From Massilibacteroides vaginae (lineage in GTDB: Bacteria > Bacteroidota > Bacteroidia > Bacteroidales > Tannerellaceae), in contig NZ_FXDJ01000006.1 in assembly GCF_900178525.1 (NCBI RefSeq), positions 186,001-250,000 on the forward strand: DNA of 64,000 nucleotides, in the 5' to 3' direction. Position numbers and translations under genes: made by a program. The first letter of the stretch is position 1. Each line of letters starts with the position of its first letter. The notes under the pieces were generated by a model that saw only the letters and a program-made list of their open reading frames with translations, was not told the DNA's origin and searched no databases. Shown here in pieces: positions 35,833 through 45,866 of the stretch.

Positions 35833-37471
35833 GAGTCGCTTTTTGTATAAATTCAATGAAAGATAAGGTTCTTCCCTCATTCAGTTCCTTGATTGCGCGC
35901 AGCAAACTCGGATCATCTTTCAGGAAGACAGGATAGAATCCGGCTTCATCAAAGAAGTTTCGTATGATATAAGCCTGCAAATGATTCTCTATAAGTTTAC
36001 CCGACACATTAATTAATGTTGGTCTTTTTCGTATCCCCTTAGTTACCGCAAAGTTTGTAAATTCCTCGAGCAAAGGTTGTTGTTGCAAATAGCGATACAA
36101 TTCCTTATAATCTTTAAAGGAAGAGAAACGCTCTCTGTTCCTGTCTGAATATTCCAAAGCGTATTGATAAATTATTCCTGAATTTACAACACTGGAGAAA
36201 TAAGAAGTTATTCCACTTGTATCACGCGGGATAAATATATCAGGCATAATTCCTCCGCCACCATAAACCGGACGACCTTCCATTGTTTCAAATCGAAGAT
36301 TATCGTCTACTTTTATGCTGTCAGCCGAGTCAAACTCTCCGTGCATAAAGCGGTTGTAAATGTCCAGATCATAGTCTTCCGTTTTACCCAACTCGTACGT
36401 TTTCTGAATACTACGTCCGGAAGGCACATAATAACGAGCAATAGTGAGACGAAGTTCGGATCCATCACTTAAAGGTATAGGAGCCTGTACAAGCCCTTTG
36501 CCATAAGTTCTTCTGCCGATAATCAAACCCCGGTCGTTATCTTGTATGGCACCGGCGAATATCTCGCTTGCGGAAGCAGATATCTCATCAGTAAGCACAA
36601 CAATCGGATCTTCCTTACAAGTACCTGTGCCGTTAGCATATACATCCCGTCGGGGGAAAGATTTACCTTCGGTGTACACAATCAACCGCCCGTCCGGCAT
36701 AAATTCGTTGATCATATTAATCGCGGCATCCATATACCCTCCGGTATTTCCGCGTAGGTCGATTACAAAAGCTGTTGATCCCTCCTGTTTCAGTTGGGCA
36801 ATAGCAGTAAGAAAATCATTGTACGTTGTACGCCCGAACTTGCTTACCTTTATATAGCCAATATCTTTAGTCAATGCATAAGCAACATCCACCGAATGAA
36901 CCGGCACATCACCACGGGTTACGTCAAAAGAAAGTAGCTCTTTCTCACCTCCACGCTTTACCCCTAAGGTTACGGTACTGTTTTTATCACCGCGGAGTGT
37001 TTTCATAATCAGCGACTGACTTGAACTATTTCCCGCGTAAGTGGAGTCGTTAATCGTAATGATACGGTCAAATGGCAATAGCCCCGCTTTTTCGGCCGGA
37101 CCTCCCGGAATCACACTAATCACAAGTATCGTATCTGTCTGCATATTAAAAGAAACACCGATACCACTGAAAGAACCTTCTAATTCCTCGTTAGCTACCT
37201 GCGCGTCCGCAGCCGAGATGTACACCGAGTGCGGATCGAGTTCACTGAAGATTTTCGGAATTGTTCCTTCTACGAGATCAACCATATTAACCGTATCCAC
37301 ATATTGTTGATCGATAATATCCAATATGGCATTTATTTTATTTCCACGGGAGTAGGTTTGCCTTTTTCCCTGACCGATTACAAAGTAATAATTCCCTATA
37401 AAAATACCAAGTGCAATACTTGTTGCGATAATTACCGGAAGCCAAATACTCAGTCGCTTGTTTTTATTCAT
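35747..37471 (-). CDS. S41 family C-terminal processing peptidase (CtpA/Prc type)
   Basis: 574 residues from MNKNKRLSIWLPVI; nine extra codons upstream to 37498 overlap the deaminase gene. One N-terminal membrane anchor (about 7-27), then a PDZ domain (GIGVSFNMQTDTILVISVIPGGPAEKAGL in parts, about 92-170) and the S41 catalytic core with the Ser in DEISASASEIFAGA and the Lys in GRRTYGKGLVQ. Cleaves periplasmic or lipoprotein C-termini. The last ~38 residues run on into the cyclo-ligase gene and do not look family-like, suggesting a lost stop or frameshift in this lineage. Confidence 0.93.
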   Translation of the reverse strand: MNKNKRLSIWLPVIIATSIALGIFIGNYYFVIGQGKRQTYSRGNKINAILDIIDQQYVDTVNMVDLVEGTIPKIFSELDPHSVYISAADAQVANEELEGSFSGIGVSFNMQTDTILVISVIPGGPAEKAGLLPFDRIITINDSTYAGNSSSQSLIMKTLRGDKNSTVTLGVKRGGEKELLSFDVTRGDVPVHSVDVAYALTKDIGYIKVSKFGRTTYNDFLTAIAQLKQEGSTAFVIDLRGNTGGYMDAAINMINEFMPDGRLIVYTEGKSFPRRDVYANGTGTCKEDPIVVLTDEISASASEIFAGAIQDNDRGLIIGRRTYGKGLVQAPIPLSDGSELRLTIARYYVPSGRSIQKTYELGKTEDYDLDIYNRFMHGEFDSADSIKVDDNLRFETMEGRPVYGGGGIMPDIFIPRDTSGITSYFSSVVNSGIIYQYALEYSDRNRERFSSFKDYKELYRYLQQQPLLEEFTNFAVTKGIRKRPTLINVSGKLIENHLQAYIIRNFFDEAGFYPVFLKDDPSLLRAIKELNEGRTLSFIEFIQKATHGGNLRSQTIPSKAYGLAKERVFPDFIV

Positions 37472-37916
37472 TATTTTTATCTTTTTCCACTTCAACAAAA
37501 TCCACTTGTATACCAGCCCTGATCAGCAGGTTAGATCCATCTTCAATTCTGTACTTTTCAGAATAAACGACACGCTCAATGCCCGATTGGATAATTAGTT
37601 TGGCACACTCAATACAAGGTGCTGCCGTGACATAGATCGTTGCACCTTTGCTGCTGTTTGACGACGCAGCTACTTTTGTAATCGCATTAGCCTCCGCATG
37701 TAATACATAGGGTTTGGTTACATTGTTCTCGTCTTCGCACACGTTTTCAAAACCTGCGGGCGTACCATTATAACCATCCGAGATAATCATTTTGTCTTTT
37801 ACGATGAGTGCCCCTACCCTGCGGCGTTTGCAATAAGAGTTTTCCGCCCAAACCAGTGCCATTCTTAAGTACCGTCTATCTATTTCCAGCTGTCTGCTTT
37901 CTGTCTTTTTCTCCAT
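37464..37916 (-). CDS. dCMP deaminase family protein
   Basis: About 150 residues from MEKKTESRQLEIDRRY; a further in-frame ATG is at 37931. Zinc cytidine/deoxycytidylate deaminase fold with HAEANAI (zinc His and catalytic Glu) and PCIECAK (zinc Cys pair). Converts dCMP to dUMP for dTMP synthesis. Its stop overlaps the protease start by 8 bases, giving a deaminase-protease-cyclo-ligase operon. Confidence 0.93.
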   Translation of the reverse strand: MEKKTESRQLEIDRRYLRMALVWAENSYCKRRRVGALIVKDKMIISDGYNGTPAGFENVCEDENNVTKPYVLHAEANAITKVAASSNSSKGATIYVTAAPCIECAKLIIQSGIERVVYSEKYRIEDGSNLLIRAGIQVDFVEVEKDKNNE

Positions 37917-38010
37917 ATAATGAAATAGCAATTCACATTATTAGTCGCAAATGTAATGATTCTTAGCAGACTAAGACCCGGTAAGCTGTTTAATTTATTA
38001 TAAAGTATGC

Positions 38011-38036
38011 ATAAAACAGGCCCTTCCGGGTTTTAT
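38011..38036 (-). terminator. Possible terminator overlapping the M3 peptidase stop
   Basis: ATAAAAC / GTTTTAT outer stem with an inner GG / CC pair. It includes the stop codon of the upstream minus-strand gene. The minus-strand T tract after it is weak. Confidence 0.35.
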
Positions 38037-40120
38037 TTCTTTATTCCGTTTCGTTCTAACAGGGCATCAATTGTAGGTTCTTGCCCACGGAATCGTTTAT
38101 AGAGTACAGCAGGATCCTCTGTATCACCTTTTGACAAAATATTCTCGCGGAAAGAACGAGCAACTTCTTTATTAAAGATACCGGCTTTCTTAAAAGCAGC
38201 GAAAGCGTCCGCGTCGAGCACTTCGGCCCACTTGTAACCATAGTAACCGGCCGCGTATCCACCGGCAAATAAATGCGAGAAGTTGCTGCTCATCAATGTA
38301 CCCGGCACTTCCGGTAAAATCATTGCCGGTGCCCAGGCCTGTTTCTCAAAAGCAATTACATCTCCTGCAAACGGCTCTGTTATTGTATGCCAGGCCATAT
38401 CCAACAAACCAAAGCTTAGTTGTCTGCTGCAAAGATATCCCGCGTTATAATTGGCCGCATTCAATAAGTTATCAATCAATTCCGCCGGAATCTTTTCTCC
38501 GGTTTCATAATGAACAGCAATAATGTCAAGGAATTCTTTCTCTTCAAGCCAATTTTCCATGATCTGCGATGGTAATTCCACAAAATCACGGGAAACACTT
38601 GTGCCCGACAAACTGGAATAGGTTCCTTCGGCCAACATACCGTGCAGGGCATGGCCAAACTCATGCAGGAAAGTATTCACTTCATCATACGTCAATAATG
38701 ATGGTTTGGTTTCAGTAGGGCGGGTAAAGTTCATCACAATAATAATTTGGGGACGGCTATCTTTACCATCCGCTTCCTTGTATTGTGATTTCATACTGCT
38801 CATCCAGGCTCCGGATTGTTTGCCCGAACGGGGGTGAAAGTCTGTATAAAGTACCGACAGGAATGTGCCGTCTTCATCATACACCTCATAAGCAGTAACT
38901 TCGGGATGATACACCGGGATTTCCTTATTTTCTTTGAAAGTAATTCCGTATAATTGAGTAGCCAGTCCGAACACAGCTTTCGTAGCGTTACTCAACTCAA
39001 AATAAGGACGTGTCATTTCATCATTCACGCTAAACTTGCTGTCTTTAAGTTTTTCAGCGTAATAATTCCAATCCCAGGGCATTATTGGAGTTAATCCTTC
39101 TGCAAATTCAGCAACTTCTTTGTATTCCGCTTCGGCAACCGGCTTATAAGCATCCAGAAGGTCATTCAGAAGTTTATACACATTCTCCTGGTTCTTTGCC
39201 ATGGTATATTGCAAACGATATTCCGCAAAATTACGATTACCCATTAAGCGAGCTATCTCTAACCGGATATTTACAATCTTACGGATCACCTCTTTGTTGT
39301 CAAACTCATCCCCTTTGTTTCCTACGCTTAAGTATTCCTTGTACATCATTTCACGCAGGGTTCTGTTATCCGCATAACGCATAAAGGGGACGTAGCTCGG
39401 ATAAGAAAGGTCAAACAACCAGCCTTCTTTTCCTTTTTCGCGTGCCATTGCCACAGCAGCTTCACGTACACTTTCCGGCAATCCTGCCAGATCAACTTCG
39501 TTTGTAATCAGATATTCAAACCTGTTTTTATCTTTTAACGCATTTTGATTGAATTGAAGATTGAGCAGACTTAATTCCGTACTCAAACTACGGTATTTTT
39601 CTTTACCTTGCGCATCAAGCGTAGCACCGCTTTTCTGGAAAGCCTCATAGGTTTTTTCCAGCAAACGCTTATCTTCAACAGACAGGTTTAGGTTATCTTT
39701 CTGATCGTATATCTGCTTAACCCTTCCGAACAAGGCCTCGTTCAGGTAAATATTATTTGAACTGGCTGACAATTTCGGAGAAACACGTTGGGATATCTCC
39801 ATCATTTCATCAGTCGAGGAGGCATTCAATACATTGAAGAATGCAGATCTGACACGATCCAGTAGTTTTCCGCTCCTTTCTAAAGCAACAATCGTATTCT
39901 CAAATTCCGGAGCAGCCGGATTGTTAGCAATACCCGTAATTTCATCTTCCAGTTCGGCTATCGCTTTATCAAAAGCAGGTTCATAATGTTCGGGCTTTAT
40001 TTTGTCAAAAGGAAGCGTTCCGAAGGGGGTGTTATATGGTTTAAAGAAAGGATTGTTTTGCGCGTGTATCATACATGTAATATTTAACATTGAGATTATT
40101 ACTATTAAAGCCTTATTCAT
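38033..40120 (-). CDS. M3 family metallopeptidase (peptidyl-dipeptidase Dcp-like)
   Basis: 695 residues. An N-terminal signal sequence (IVIISMLNITCMIHAQ) suggests a periplasmic location. The zinc motif HEFGHALHG lies near residue 486, with the third ligand Glu expected about 25 residues later (DFVELPSQIMENW). Dcp-type enzymes release dipeptides from peptide C-termini. Full family length. Confidence 0.95.
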   Translation of the reverse strand: MNKALIVIISMLNITCMIHAQNNPFFKPYNTPFGTLPFDKIKPEHYEPAFDKAIAELEDEITGIANNPAAPEFENTIVALERSGKLLDRVRSAFFNVLNASSTDEMMEISQRVSPKLSASSNNIYLNEALFGRVKQIYDQKDNLNLSVEDKRLLEKTYEAFQKSGATLDAQGKEKYRSLSTELSLLNLQFNQNALKDKNRFEYLITNEVDLAGLPESVREAAVAMAREKGKEGWLFDLSYPSYVPFMRYADNRTLREMMYKEYLSVGNKGDEFDNKEVIRKIVNIRLEIARLMGNRNFAEYRLQYTMAKNQENVYKLLNDLLDAYKPVAEAEYKEVAEFAEGLTPIMPWDWNYYAEKLKDSKFSVNDEMTRPYFELSNATKAVFGLATQLYGITFKENKEIPVYHPEVTAYEVYDEDGTFLSVLYTDFHPRSGKQSGAWMSSMKSQYKEADGKDSRPQIIIVMNFTRPTETKPSLLTYDEVNTFLHEFGHALHGMLAEGTYSSLSGTSVSRDFVELPSQIMENWLEEKEFLDIIAVHYETGEKIPAELIDNLLNAANYNAGYLCSRQLSFGLLDMAWHTITEPFAGDVIAFEKQAWAPAMILPEVPGTLMSSNFSHLFAGGYAAGYYGYKWAEVLDADAFAAFKKAGIFNKEVARSFRENILSKGDTEDPAVLYKRFRGQEPTIDALLERNGIKK

Positions 40121-40243
40121 ACTTATTGGAATTAATTTGTGTTATAAAATAAACCGTTAGCAAAGTTAATAAAAACAATGAAACCGATTATCTATCACTA
40201 TTATCTCTATCATTTTATTCTATCTTAATATAGACACAATCTG

Positions 40244-40275
40244 TTTGACAAACGGTTATTATAAGTGTATCTTTG
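40244..40275 (+). promoter_or_regulatory. Promoter of dps (TTTG-N20-TATCTTTG)
   Basis: TTTG at 40244-40247, 20 bases, then TATCTTTG at 40268-40275, 42 bases before the ATG. The -33 element lies inside an 11-bp palindrome GTTTGACAAAC (40243-40253). Confidence 0.75.
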
Positions 40276-40316
40276 TAATAAAAAAAACACAACGTATTAA
40301 TTAAAGATTAAGAATT

Positions 40317-40808
40317 ATGAAAACATTAGATTATCTTCACTTGGATGCTTCAGGAGCAAGCAAAGTAACAAAAGCTCTTCAACAATTATTGTCAGACTAT
40401 CAAGTATTCTATACAAACTTACGTAATTTCCACTGGAATATTAAAGGTCATGGTTTCTTTGTTCTTCATTCTAAATTCGAAGAATTGTATGACGATACTG
40501 CAGAAAAAGTAGATGAGATTGCAGAACGTATCCTGATGCTGGGTGGTGTTCCTGAAAATAAATTCAGCGAATACCTGAAGACTTCAAAAATAAAAGAAAC
40601 CGAGGTTACTACTTGCGGCGAACAAGCTTTGAAGAATGTGCTTGACACGTACGGTTATCTGATTGGTGAGGAAAGAAAAGTTCTTGCGCTTGCCGGAGAA
40701 GTAAATGATGAATCAACGGTAGCTTTAATGAGCGACTACCTGAAAGAACAGGAAAAGTTAGTTTGGATGCTGGTGGCTTATTCTACTTGCGATTGCAAAG
40801 AAAAATAA
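40317..40808 (+). CDS. dps: Dps family DNA-binding ferritin-like protein
   Basis: 163 residues. Dps forms 12-subunit shells that oxidise and store iron and protect DNA under oxidative stress. The inter-subunit ferroxidase ligands are visible in NFHWNIKGHGFFVLHSKFEELYDDTAEKVDEIAER (shown in parts: FHWNIKG, FVLHSKFEELYDD, DEIAERI). Stands alone with its own promoter and terminator. Confidence 0.95.
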   Translation: MKTLDYLHLDASGASKVTKALQQLLSDYQVFYTNLRNFHWNIKGHGFFVLHSKFEELYDDTAEKVDEIAERILMLGGVPENKFSEYLKTSKIKETEVTTCGEQALKNVLDTYGYLIGEERKVLALAGEVNDESTVALMSDYLKEQEKLVWMLVAYSTCDCKEK

Positions 40809-40827
40809 TTCATATAAAAACAAATCG

Positions 40828-40861
40828 AAAAAGAGGTTGGTCGTAAGATCAGCCTCTTTTT
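40828..40861. terminator. Bidirectional terminator between dps and the DUF5686 gene
   Basis: A-run, GAGGTTGGTC stem, GTAA loop, GATCAGCCTC, T-run. The two genes are convergent and both can use it. Confidence 0.85.
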
Positions 40862-40865
40862 TATT

Positions 40866-43430
40866 TTAGAACTTAAACACAAAACTGAAACGCAATCCGT
40901 GTTTGTCAATTCCGGGATTGTCCAGATAAGTCATACGCCACACATAATCCAACCGGAAAAACTTCAGAATGTTCTCTACACCGACTCCGGCTTCCAGGTA
41001 AGGATCATCTCCCATCACATGCGAACGTTCAGGAAACGCGAAAAGTCCCTCTCCTTTCTTCCAGGGATTATTTTTATCCGTCAGGTTGCCGTATAGACCT
41101 CTAAAGGAAAACACCTCCCTCAGCTTCATCTTCTTCAATAAAGGAATGCGGTTTAATAGCAAACCATTCGCATAGTAGGTAATATCCCATGACACATATT
41201 CGTCATTAATAAACTCAATGGCATTCATATTGGTATATGATTCCGGCTGAATGGTATACGACAGGTTTGCATTGGGTAGAATCAGCAGAGGATAGGGCAC
41301 TTTGTTCCATACCTTGCCTGTTTTCCCGATAACATCGAGGTATCCGAAGGCGGAAAACCAGAAACGTTTCTGAATGGCTAAGTCAGTTCGGTTATACGTA
41401 TAGTCCGAACCCAACACGCCTTTCCCGGCAATAATATGCGAAAAGCTAAACACAGGCGCGTCGAAGGTTACCGGGTAACGATAGTTACGGCTTTCGTAAA
41501 ACTTTTCATTTGGCGCATACCTGAATCCCAACTCCAGTTCGCTCATTTTATAGTCGTTCAACGGGGTTACCTGTCCTTCCGCCGCGATTTGATTGAACTC
41601 CGCATAAGGTGTGGCGTATTCTTTTTTGTTCCTCAAGATAACCTTGTAGGATAGATTATTATAATACTCCCGCGTATAGGTTAGTTCGGCATTGCGCAAA
41701 TAAGTGGCACGATCATCTTTTTGTCTTTTAAATGCCAGAAACATATTATCCTTGTTCGTATACAGGTAATGCTGCCCCAGTTGATTGATGTCATAGATGT
41801 ACTCAAACCGCAGCGAATGCACCGGAAACTCTTTGCGGAACTCTGTTTTGTCTATAAATGAATACTCGCCGATAATGTCATACTTCCATTCTTTGTCTTT
41901 TGTGCCGTAAGCCGCATAACCATCCAAAAAGAAGCGTTTACTAAGCGCCGTCATAGTGGTACCTCCTAAACGAAAACGGGTTCCTTCTATAGCATTCGCA
42001 CTAATCATTGTATTCATAGGGCCAAACTCAAACTTGCTTTTTTTCGGATCGACGTGTGTGGGGATATAACCGGCTACTAATGCCGAAACGACCTTCTCGG
42101 TTACATAAAAGACCGGTATTTCACGCAGTCTTTTCATCAATGCGGCCACCCGGTTCAAACTCTTTTCGTTTAATTCATCGGGGCGGGCGTTCAACCAGAA
42201 ATCGTCCGGCTTCAGGGCGGCATCCTTTGCGGTAACATTTGCTCCGAGCACATCAAAAACAGACAAATCCGAAGGTTCCTCAAAGGAGTGATCGCTATAC
42301 ACATTCAATCGTCTTGCATAAATTCCCTTTGGACCTGAGGTAAGGTTTAGCACTACACTGATATCATCTTTTGTTATAATTCGTGTGCCATCTTCTCTTC
42401 GTTCAAAACTTTGCTCAATACTCATTTGATTCACAAAATTAAGATTGATATCTTTCGGCACATTTAACTGCGCGTGTTGAACAAAATAAGTTGAATCCAA
42501 CGTAATGTATAAATGCCCGGTAAATCCAAACGATTCCGAATTAAACGGAACAAAACCGAGATCTACGCATTTTTGATTGTTAAACTCCAAGGTGTCCAGC
42601 AGGTAATACTTGTAAAAGCTGGGACCGATAGAAGACAACGGACTAACAAACCGGTTAAGAAAAAGTGGTATATCATTCTGAAATAAATCTACCTCGCGAA
42701 ACACTTCATTCAAAATTTGCTGCATACCATCCTGTGTAAACATTTCGTCAACACCATTCGCTTTCAGACCGTGAATAACGCTTTTTTCCGATTTGGGAGA
42801 TTTCCTGTAATACATTGTCTCGTATTTTTCCTTTTCGGATAAGGGAAGTACGGTGTTATCTACGCCTACCGTATCAACAAAATCAGACAAGAACCCGAAC
42901 TTACCTTCAGATTTAGCTTTCTTCGCTCTGTATTGGTTGAGCGCGAGTACAATATTCTCATATTTATTATACGAAAAGAAATCGTGATTCTTCGGATCCG
43001 AATATTCCTTTGCCTCAATAGCCTTACGGATAAACAAAACCGCCGGATTTTCTTTTTTTGTGTACTTCTCTTTCTTAGGCTTAATCACTATTTCATTCAA
43101 ATTAATAGTGGAGGGAGCAAGTTCTATTTTCAAATTGTTCGATTTGCCGGGAACGATGTTTATTCGCTTTTCCCTATATCCTAAATAAGAAATCAACAAG
43201 ACTGATTTTTTAGAAGGAACATTCAACGAGAATGTTCCGTTATCAGCAGTAGTGGTACCAATTGATGTACCTTCAAGTAATATCGATACGTAAGCCAGCT
43301 TTTCGCCGGTTATCGAATCAGCGACAACTCCTTTTATTGGCGTACTTTGTGCAAAAAGCGCACCAACCTGAACACCAAGGAAGAAGATAACCCAGATAAC
43401 TCTATCCAAAATTTCACCTATTAAATACAA
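40866..43430 (-). CDS. DUF5686 outer membrane protein with carboxypeptidase-regulatory-like domain
   Basis: 854 residues. Signal peptide ending VGALFAQ. Residues about 32-110 form the beta-sandwich seen in TonB-dependent proteins (IKGVVADSITGEKLAYVSILLEG in parts). The remainder matches DUF5686, with many amphipathic strands expected to form an outer membrane barrel, ending in LRFSFVFKF. Function unknown; members are widespread in Bacteroidetes. A second DUF5686 protein without the N-terminal sandwich is at 58507-60675. Confidence 0.88.
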   Translation of the reverse strand: MYLIGEILDRVIWVIFFLGVQVGALFAQSTPIKGVVADSITGEKLAYVSILLEGTSIGTTTADNGTFSLNVPSKKSVLLISYLGYREKRINIVPGKSNNLKIELAPSTINLNEIVIKPKKEKYTKKENPAVLFIRKAIEAKEYSDPKNHDFFSYNKYENIVLALNQYRAKKAKSEGKFGFLSDFVDTVGVDNTVLPLSEKEKYETMYYRKSPKSEKSVIHGLKANGVDEMFTQDGMQQILNEVFREVDLFQNDIPLFLNRFVSPLSSIGPSFYKYYLLDTLEFNNQKCVDLGFVPFNSESFGFTGHLYITLDSTYFVQHAQLNVPKDINLNFVNQMSIEQSFERREDGTRIITKDDISVVLNLTSGPKGIYARRLNVYSDHSFEEPSDLSVFDVLGANVTAKDAALKPDDFWLNARPDELNEKSLNRVAALMKRLREIPVFYVTEKVVSALVAGYIPTHVDPKKSKFEFGPMNTMISANAIEGTRFRLGGTTMTALSKRFFLDGYAAYGTKDKEWKYDIIGEYSFIDKTEFRKEFPVHSLRFEYIYDINQLGQHYLYTNKDNMFLAFKRQKDDRATYLRNAELTYTREYYNNLSYKVILRNKKEYATPYAEFNQIAAEGQVTPLNDYKMSELELGFRYAPNEKFYESRNYRYPVTFDAPVFSFSHIIAGKGVLGSDYTYNRTDLAIQKRFWFSAFGYLDVIGKTGKVWNKVPYPLLILPNANLSYTIQPESYTNMNAIEFINDEYVSWDITYYANGLLLNRIPLLKKMKLREVFSFRGLYGNLTDKNNPWKKGEGLFAFPERSHVMGDDPYLEAGVGVENILKFFRLDYVWRMTYLDNPGIDKHGLRFSFVFKF

Positions 43431-43554
43431 TGGGCAAAAATAAACAATTATACTATTGCACGAATGTGCCCAAATACGTGCATATTATTCCATTTAGAAA
43501 GTATAACAAATAAAAAGCGAAAAGTGTTTCTCGCCGTCTTTGAGGTAAACATAA

Positions 43555-43595
43555 AAAGAGCGTCATCCCTTATGTTTTAAAGAATGACGCTCTTT
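43555..43595 (-). terminator. Terminator of the ABC exporter operon
   Basis: 12-bp stem AAAGAGCGTCAT / ATGACGCTCTTT, 22 bases past the permease stop. The minus-strand tail is T-rich. Confidence 0.8.
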
Positions 43596-43617
43596 TTCCC
43601 ATCTCCTGTTTGCGTAG

Positions 43618-44928
43618 TTACTTATATCTCATCCATTTAATCAATTCTTTTAAATCCGGCTTCTTGCCATACATCAAAATACCGACCCGGTATATTTTAG
43701 CCGAGAACCAGGTAATTAAGATAGCGGTTCCATATAATAAAGCAACAGACAAAAGTAATTGCCAGTAAGGTACATCGAAAGGTAAACGGATCATCATTAC
43801 GATTGGTGATGTAAGCGGAATCAACGAACACCAAAATGCCAACGGTCCATCCGGGTTTTCCATGCTGTAAATACCCGCATACAAAGCGAAGACCATCAAA
43901 ACAGTGATCGGTATCATAAACTGTTGTGTATCCTCCTGCGAATCAACAGCCGAGCCAATCGCGGCAAATAAAGAAGCGTAAAGCATATATCCGCCGATGA
44001 AAAACAGGATGAAGAACAGACCTATTTCCGTAAAGTTGATCGTATTGAGCATTTCAAACACCTCGGAATTATTGGCAAGGATATCGGGCGCATTCAGTCC
44101 AGGCTGATTCATAGCACCTACCGCAGCCATATCCGAACCCATTCCAATACCGAAAATTAGTTGCGATCCAAGTAGAAGAGCCATCGTAAGAATCCCCCAG
44201 AGGAATAATTGTGTTAACCCAACAAAGCAAATTCCTATAATTTTACCCATCATCAGATCGAACGGACGCACAGACGAAATAATAACCTCTATAATACGGT
44301 TGCTTTTTTCTTCCATAACTCCCTGCATCACCATACCGCCATAAATCATAATAAACATATAGATCAGCATGGTAAAAACCATACCTGTTATTGAGGCTAC
44401 CATAGAAGAAGATCGGCTTTCTGTTCCATCGGCACTCCACTTAATGGTCTGCACATTGAAATTGATCTTTGACTCTTGTATAATCTCTTTCAGATTGGGG
44501 ATATTAAACGAAGCCATCTTCTCTTCTTCCAATTCTTTAGCAATGGCCTGATTCACCAGTCGACTTAATTCACCCGGAATCTGTTTCTCCGAATAAATAA
44601 TTGCAGCCGAAGGATTTTCCAACAGATCATCGGTTATACTCAGAAAGGCAAATATTTCTTTTTTATCACTTATACGATAGTCTTCAAGCGATTTCCCCCC
44701 CTGTATAAAACGATAGGTTTCCGTATCCTGAAATAAGCCGGAGTATTTACCGGTATCATCAAGAACAGCAATATTATGCACGTCATCTCCTTTAAGCGTA
44801 GAAAGCCAAAACGGTACAAATATCATGGCGACAAAAAGAAAAGGCAACAGGAATGTTAATAGTAAAAACGACTTTTTACTAACTCTGCGCAAGTATTCGC
44901 GTTTTATAATTAATCCGATTTTATTCAT
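43618..44928 (-). CDS. ABC transporter permease (NatB-like)
   Basis: 436 residues. One N-terminal membrane segment (SFLLLTFLLPFLFVAMIFVPFW), a large extracytoplasmic domain (about 45-190), then five C-terminal segments (MVFTMLIYMFIMIYGGMVMQG, ICFVGLTQLFLWGILTMALLL, FFILFFIGGYMLYASLFAA and others). The motif EEKSNRIIEVIISSVRPFDLMMGKIIG is typical of ABC-2 NatB-like subunits. It overlaps the ATPase gene by 4 bases. Transported substrate unknown (Na+ or drugs in relatives). Confidence 0.93.
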   Translation of the reverse strand: MNKIGLIIKREYLRRVSKKSFLLLTFLLPFLFVAMIFVPFWLSTLKGDDVHNIAVLDDTGKYSGLFQDTETYRFIQGGKSLEDYRISDKKEIFAFLSITDDLLENPSAAIIYSEKQIPGELSRLVNQAIAKELEEEKMASFNIPNLKEIIQESKINFNVQTIKWSADGTESRSSSMVASITGMVFTMLIYMFIMIYGGMVMQGVMEEKSNRIIEVIISSVRPFDLMMGKIIGICFVGLTQLFLWGILTMALLLGSQLIFGIGMGSDMAAVGAMNQPGLNAPDILANNSEVFEMLNTINFTEIGLFFILFFIGGYMLYASLFAAIGSAVDSQEDTQQFMIPITVLMVFALYAGIYSMENPDGPLAFWCSLIPLTSPIVMMIRLPFDVPYWQLLLSVALLYGTAILITWFSAKIYRVGILMYGKKPDLKELIKWMRYK

Positions 44929-45851
44929 ACGGCTTTAGGGTTTGGTGTAGATACTGTATTAATAAATATATCGTTCATCGAAGGCAATTCTTCGGAGAAA
45001 GAAAGAATTTCGCCCTGCTTGGTTAAGAAACCCAACAGTTCCGAATTGCTCATATCGGCTTCCTTATGAATGCGAAGTTCGCGAACGCCTCTTTCCGTTG
45101 TATCAGACAGAATGGAATATTTGTCACTCGCCATGTCAACCGTATTTTCGGAAGAAAGTACTTTCAGCAGGAACGTATTTCCTTTAAAACGATTACGTAC
45201 TTCTGTTACATCTCCCGACAACACCACTTCCGACCGGTTGATCAACGCGATATCATCGCATATTTCTTCAACCGAAGCCATGTTGTGTGTAGAAAAGATG
45301 ATTGTATGCCCTTGGTCCTTCAGGTCAAGTATTTCACGTTTCAGTAGATCGGCGTTAACCGGGTCGAATCCACTAAATGGCTCATCGAATATCAACAAAG
45401 GCGGTTCATGGATCACGGTGATGATAAACTGAATTTTCTGTTGCATCCCTTTGGATAACTCTTCCAGTTTACGGTTCCACCAAGACATGATATCAAACTT
45501 TTCGAACCAATGGATCAACCGTTTGCGGGCAACCGGATAAGACAAACCTTTTAATTGCGCCAGATATACCGCCTGTTCGCCTACTTTCATTTTTTTATAC
45601 AAACCTCGTTCTTCAGGCATGTATCCGATCCGGTAAATATCTTCGGGAAGAGACAACCTGCCATCAAAACGAACCACTCCACTATCCGGAGCCGTAATTC
45701 GGTTTATTATTCTGATAAGTGTGGTTTTTCCGGCTCCATTGGGACCAAGCAAACCAAAAACCTTCCCTTTAGCTACCTGAATACTCACTTTATTGAGCGC
45801 TAAATGGCCGGAATATTGTTTAACGACATCTTCTGTTTCTAAAAAATTCAT
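44925..45851 (-). CDS. ABC transporter ATP-binding protein (NatA-like)
   Basis: 308 residues. Walker A GPNGAGKT at 36-43, signature ELSKGMQQK near 131-139, Walker B LLIFDEP near 152-158, H-loop STHNMASVEE. The C-terminal extension of about 90 residues fits the NatA/CcmA-type exporters that pair with ABC-2 permeases. Translationally coupled to the permease; lies 15 bases from the dnaG stop on the same strand. Confidence 0.95.
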   Translation of the reverse strand: MNFLETEDVVKQYSGHLALNKVSIQVAKGKVFGLLGPNGAGKTTLIRIINRITAPDSGVVRFDGRLSLPEDIYRIGYMPEERGLYKKMKVGEQAVYLAQLKGLSYPVARKRLIHWFEKFDIMSWWNRKLEELSKGMQQKIQFIITVIHEPPLLIFDEPFSGFDPVNADLLKREILDLKDQGHTIIFSTHNMASVEEICDDIALINRSEVVLSGDVTEVRNRFKGNTFLLKVLSSENTVDMASDKYSILSDTTERGVRELRIHKEADMSNSELLGFLTKQGEILSFSEELPSMNDIFINTVSTPNPKAV

Positions 45852-45866
45852 ACAATTTGTTTTTGG

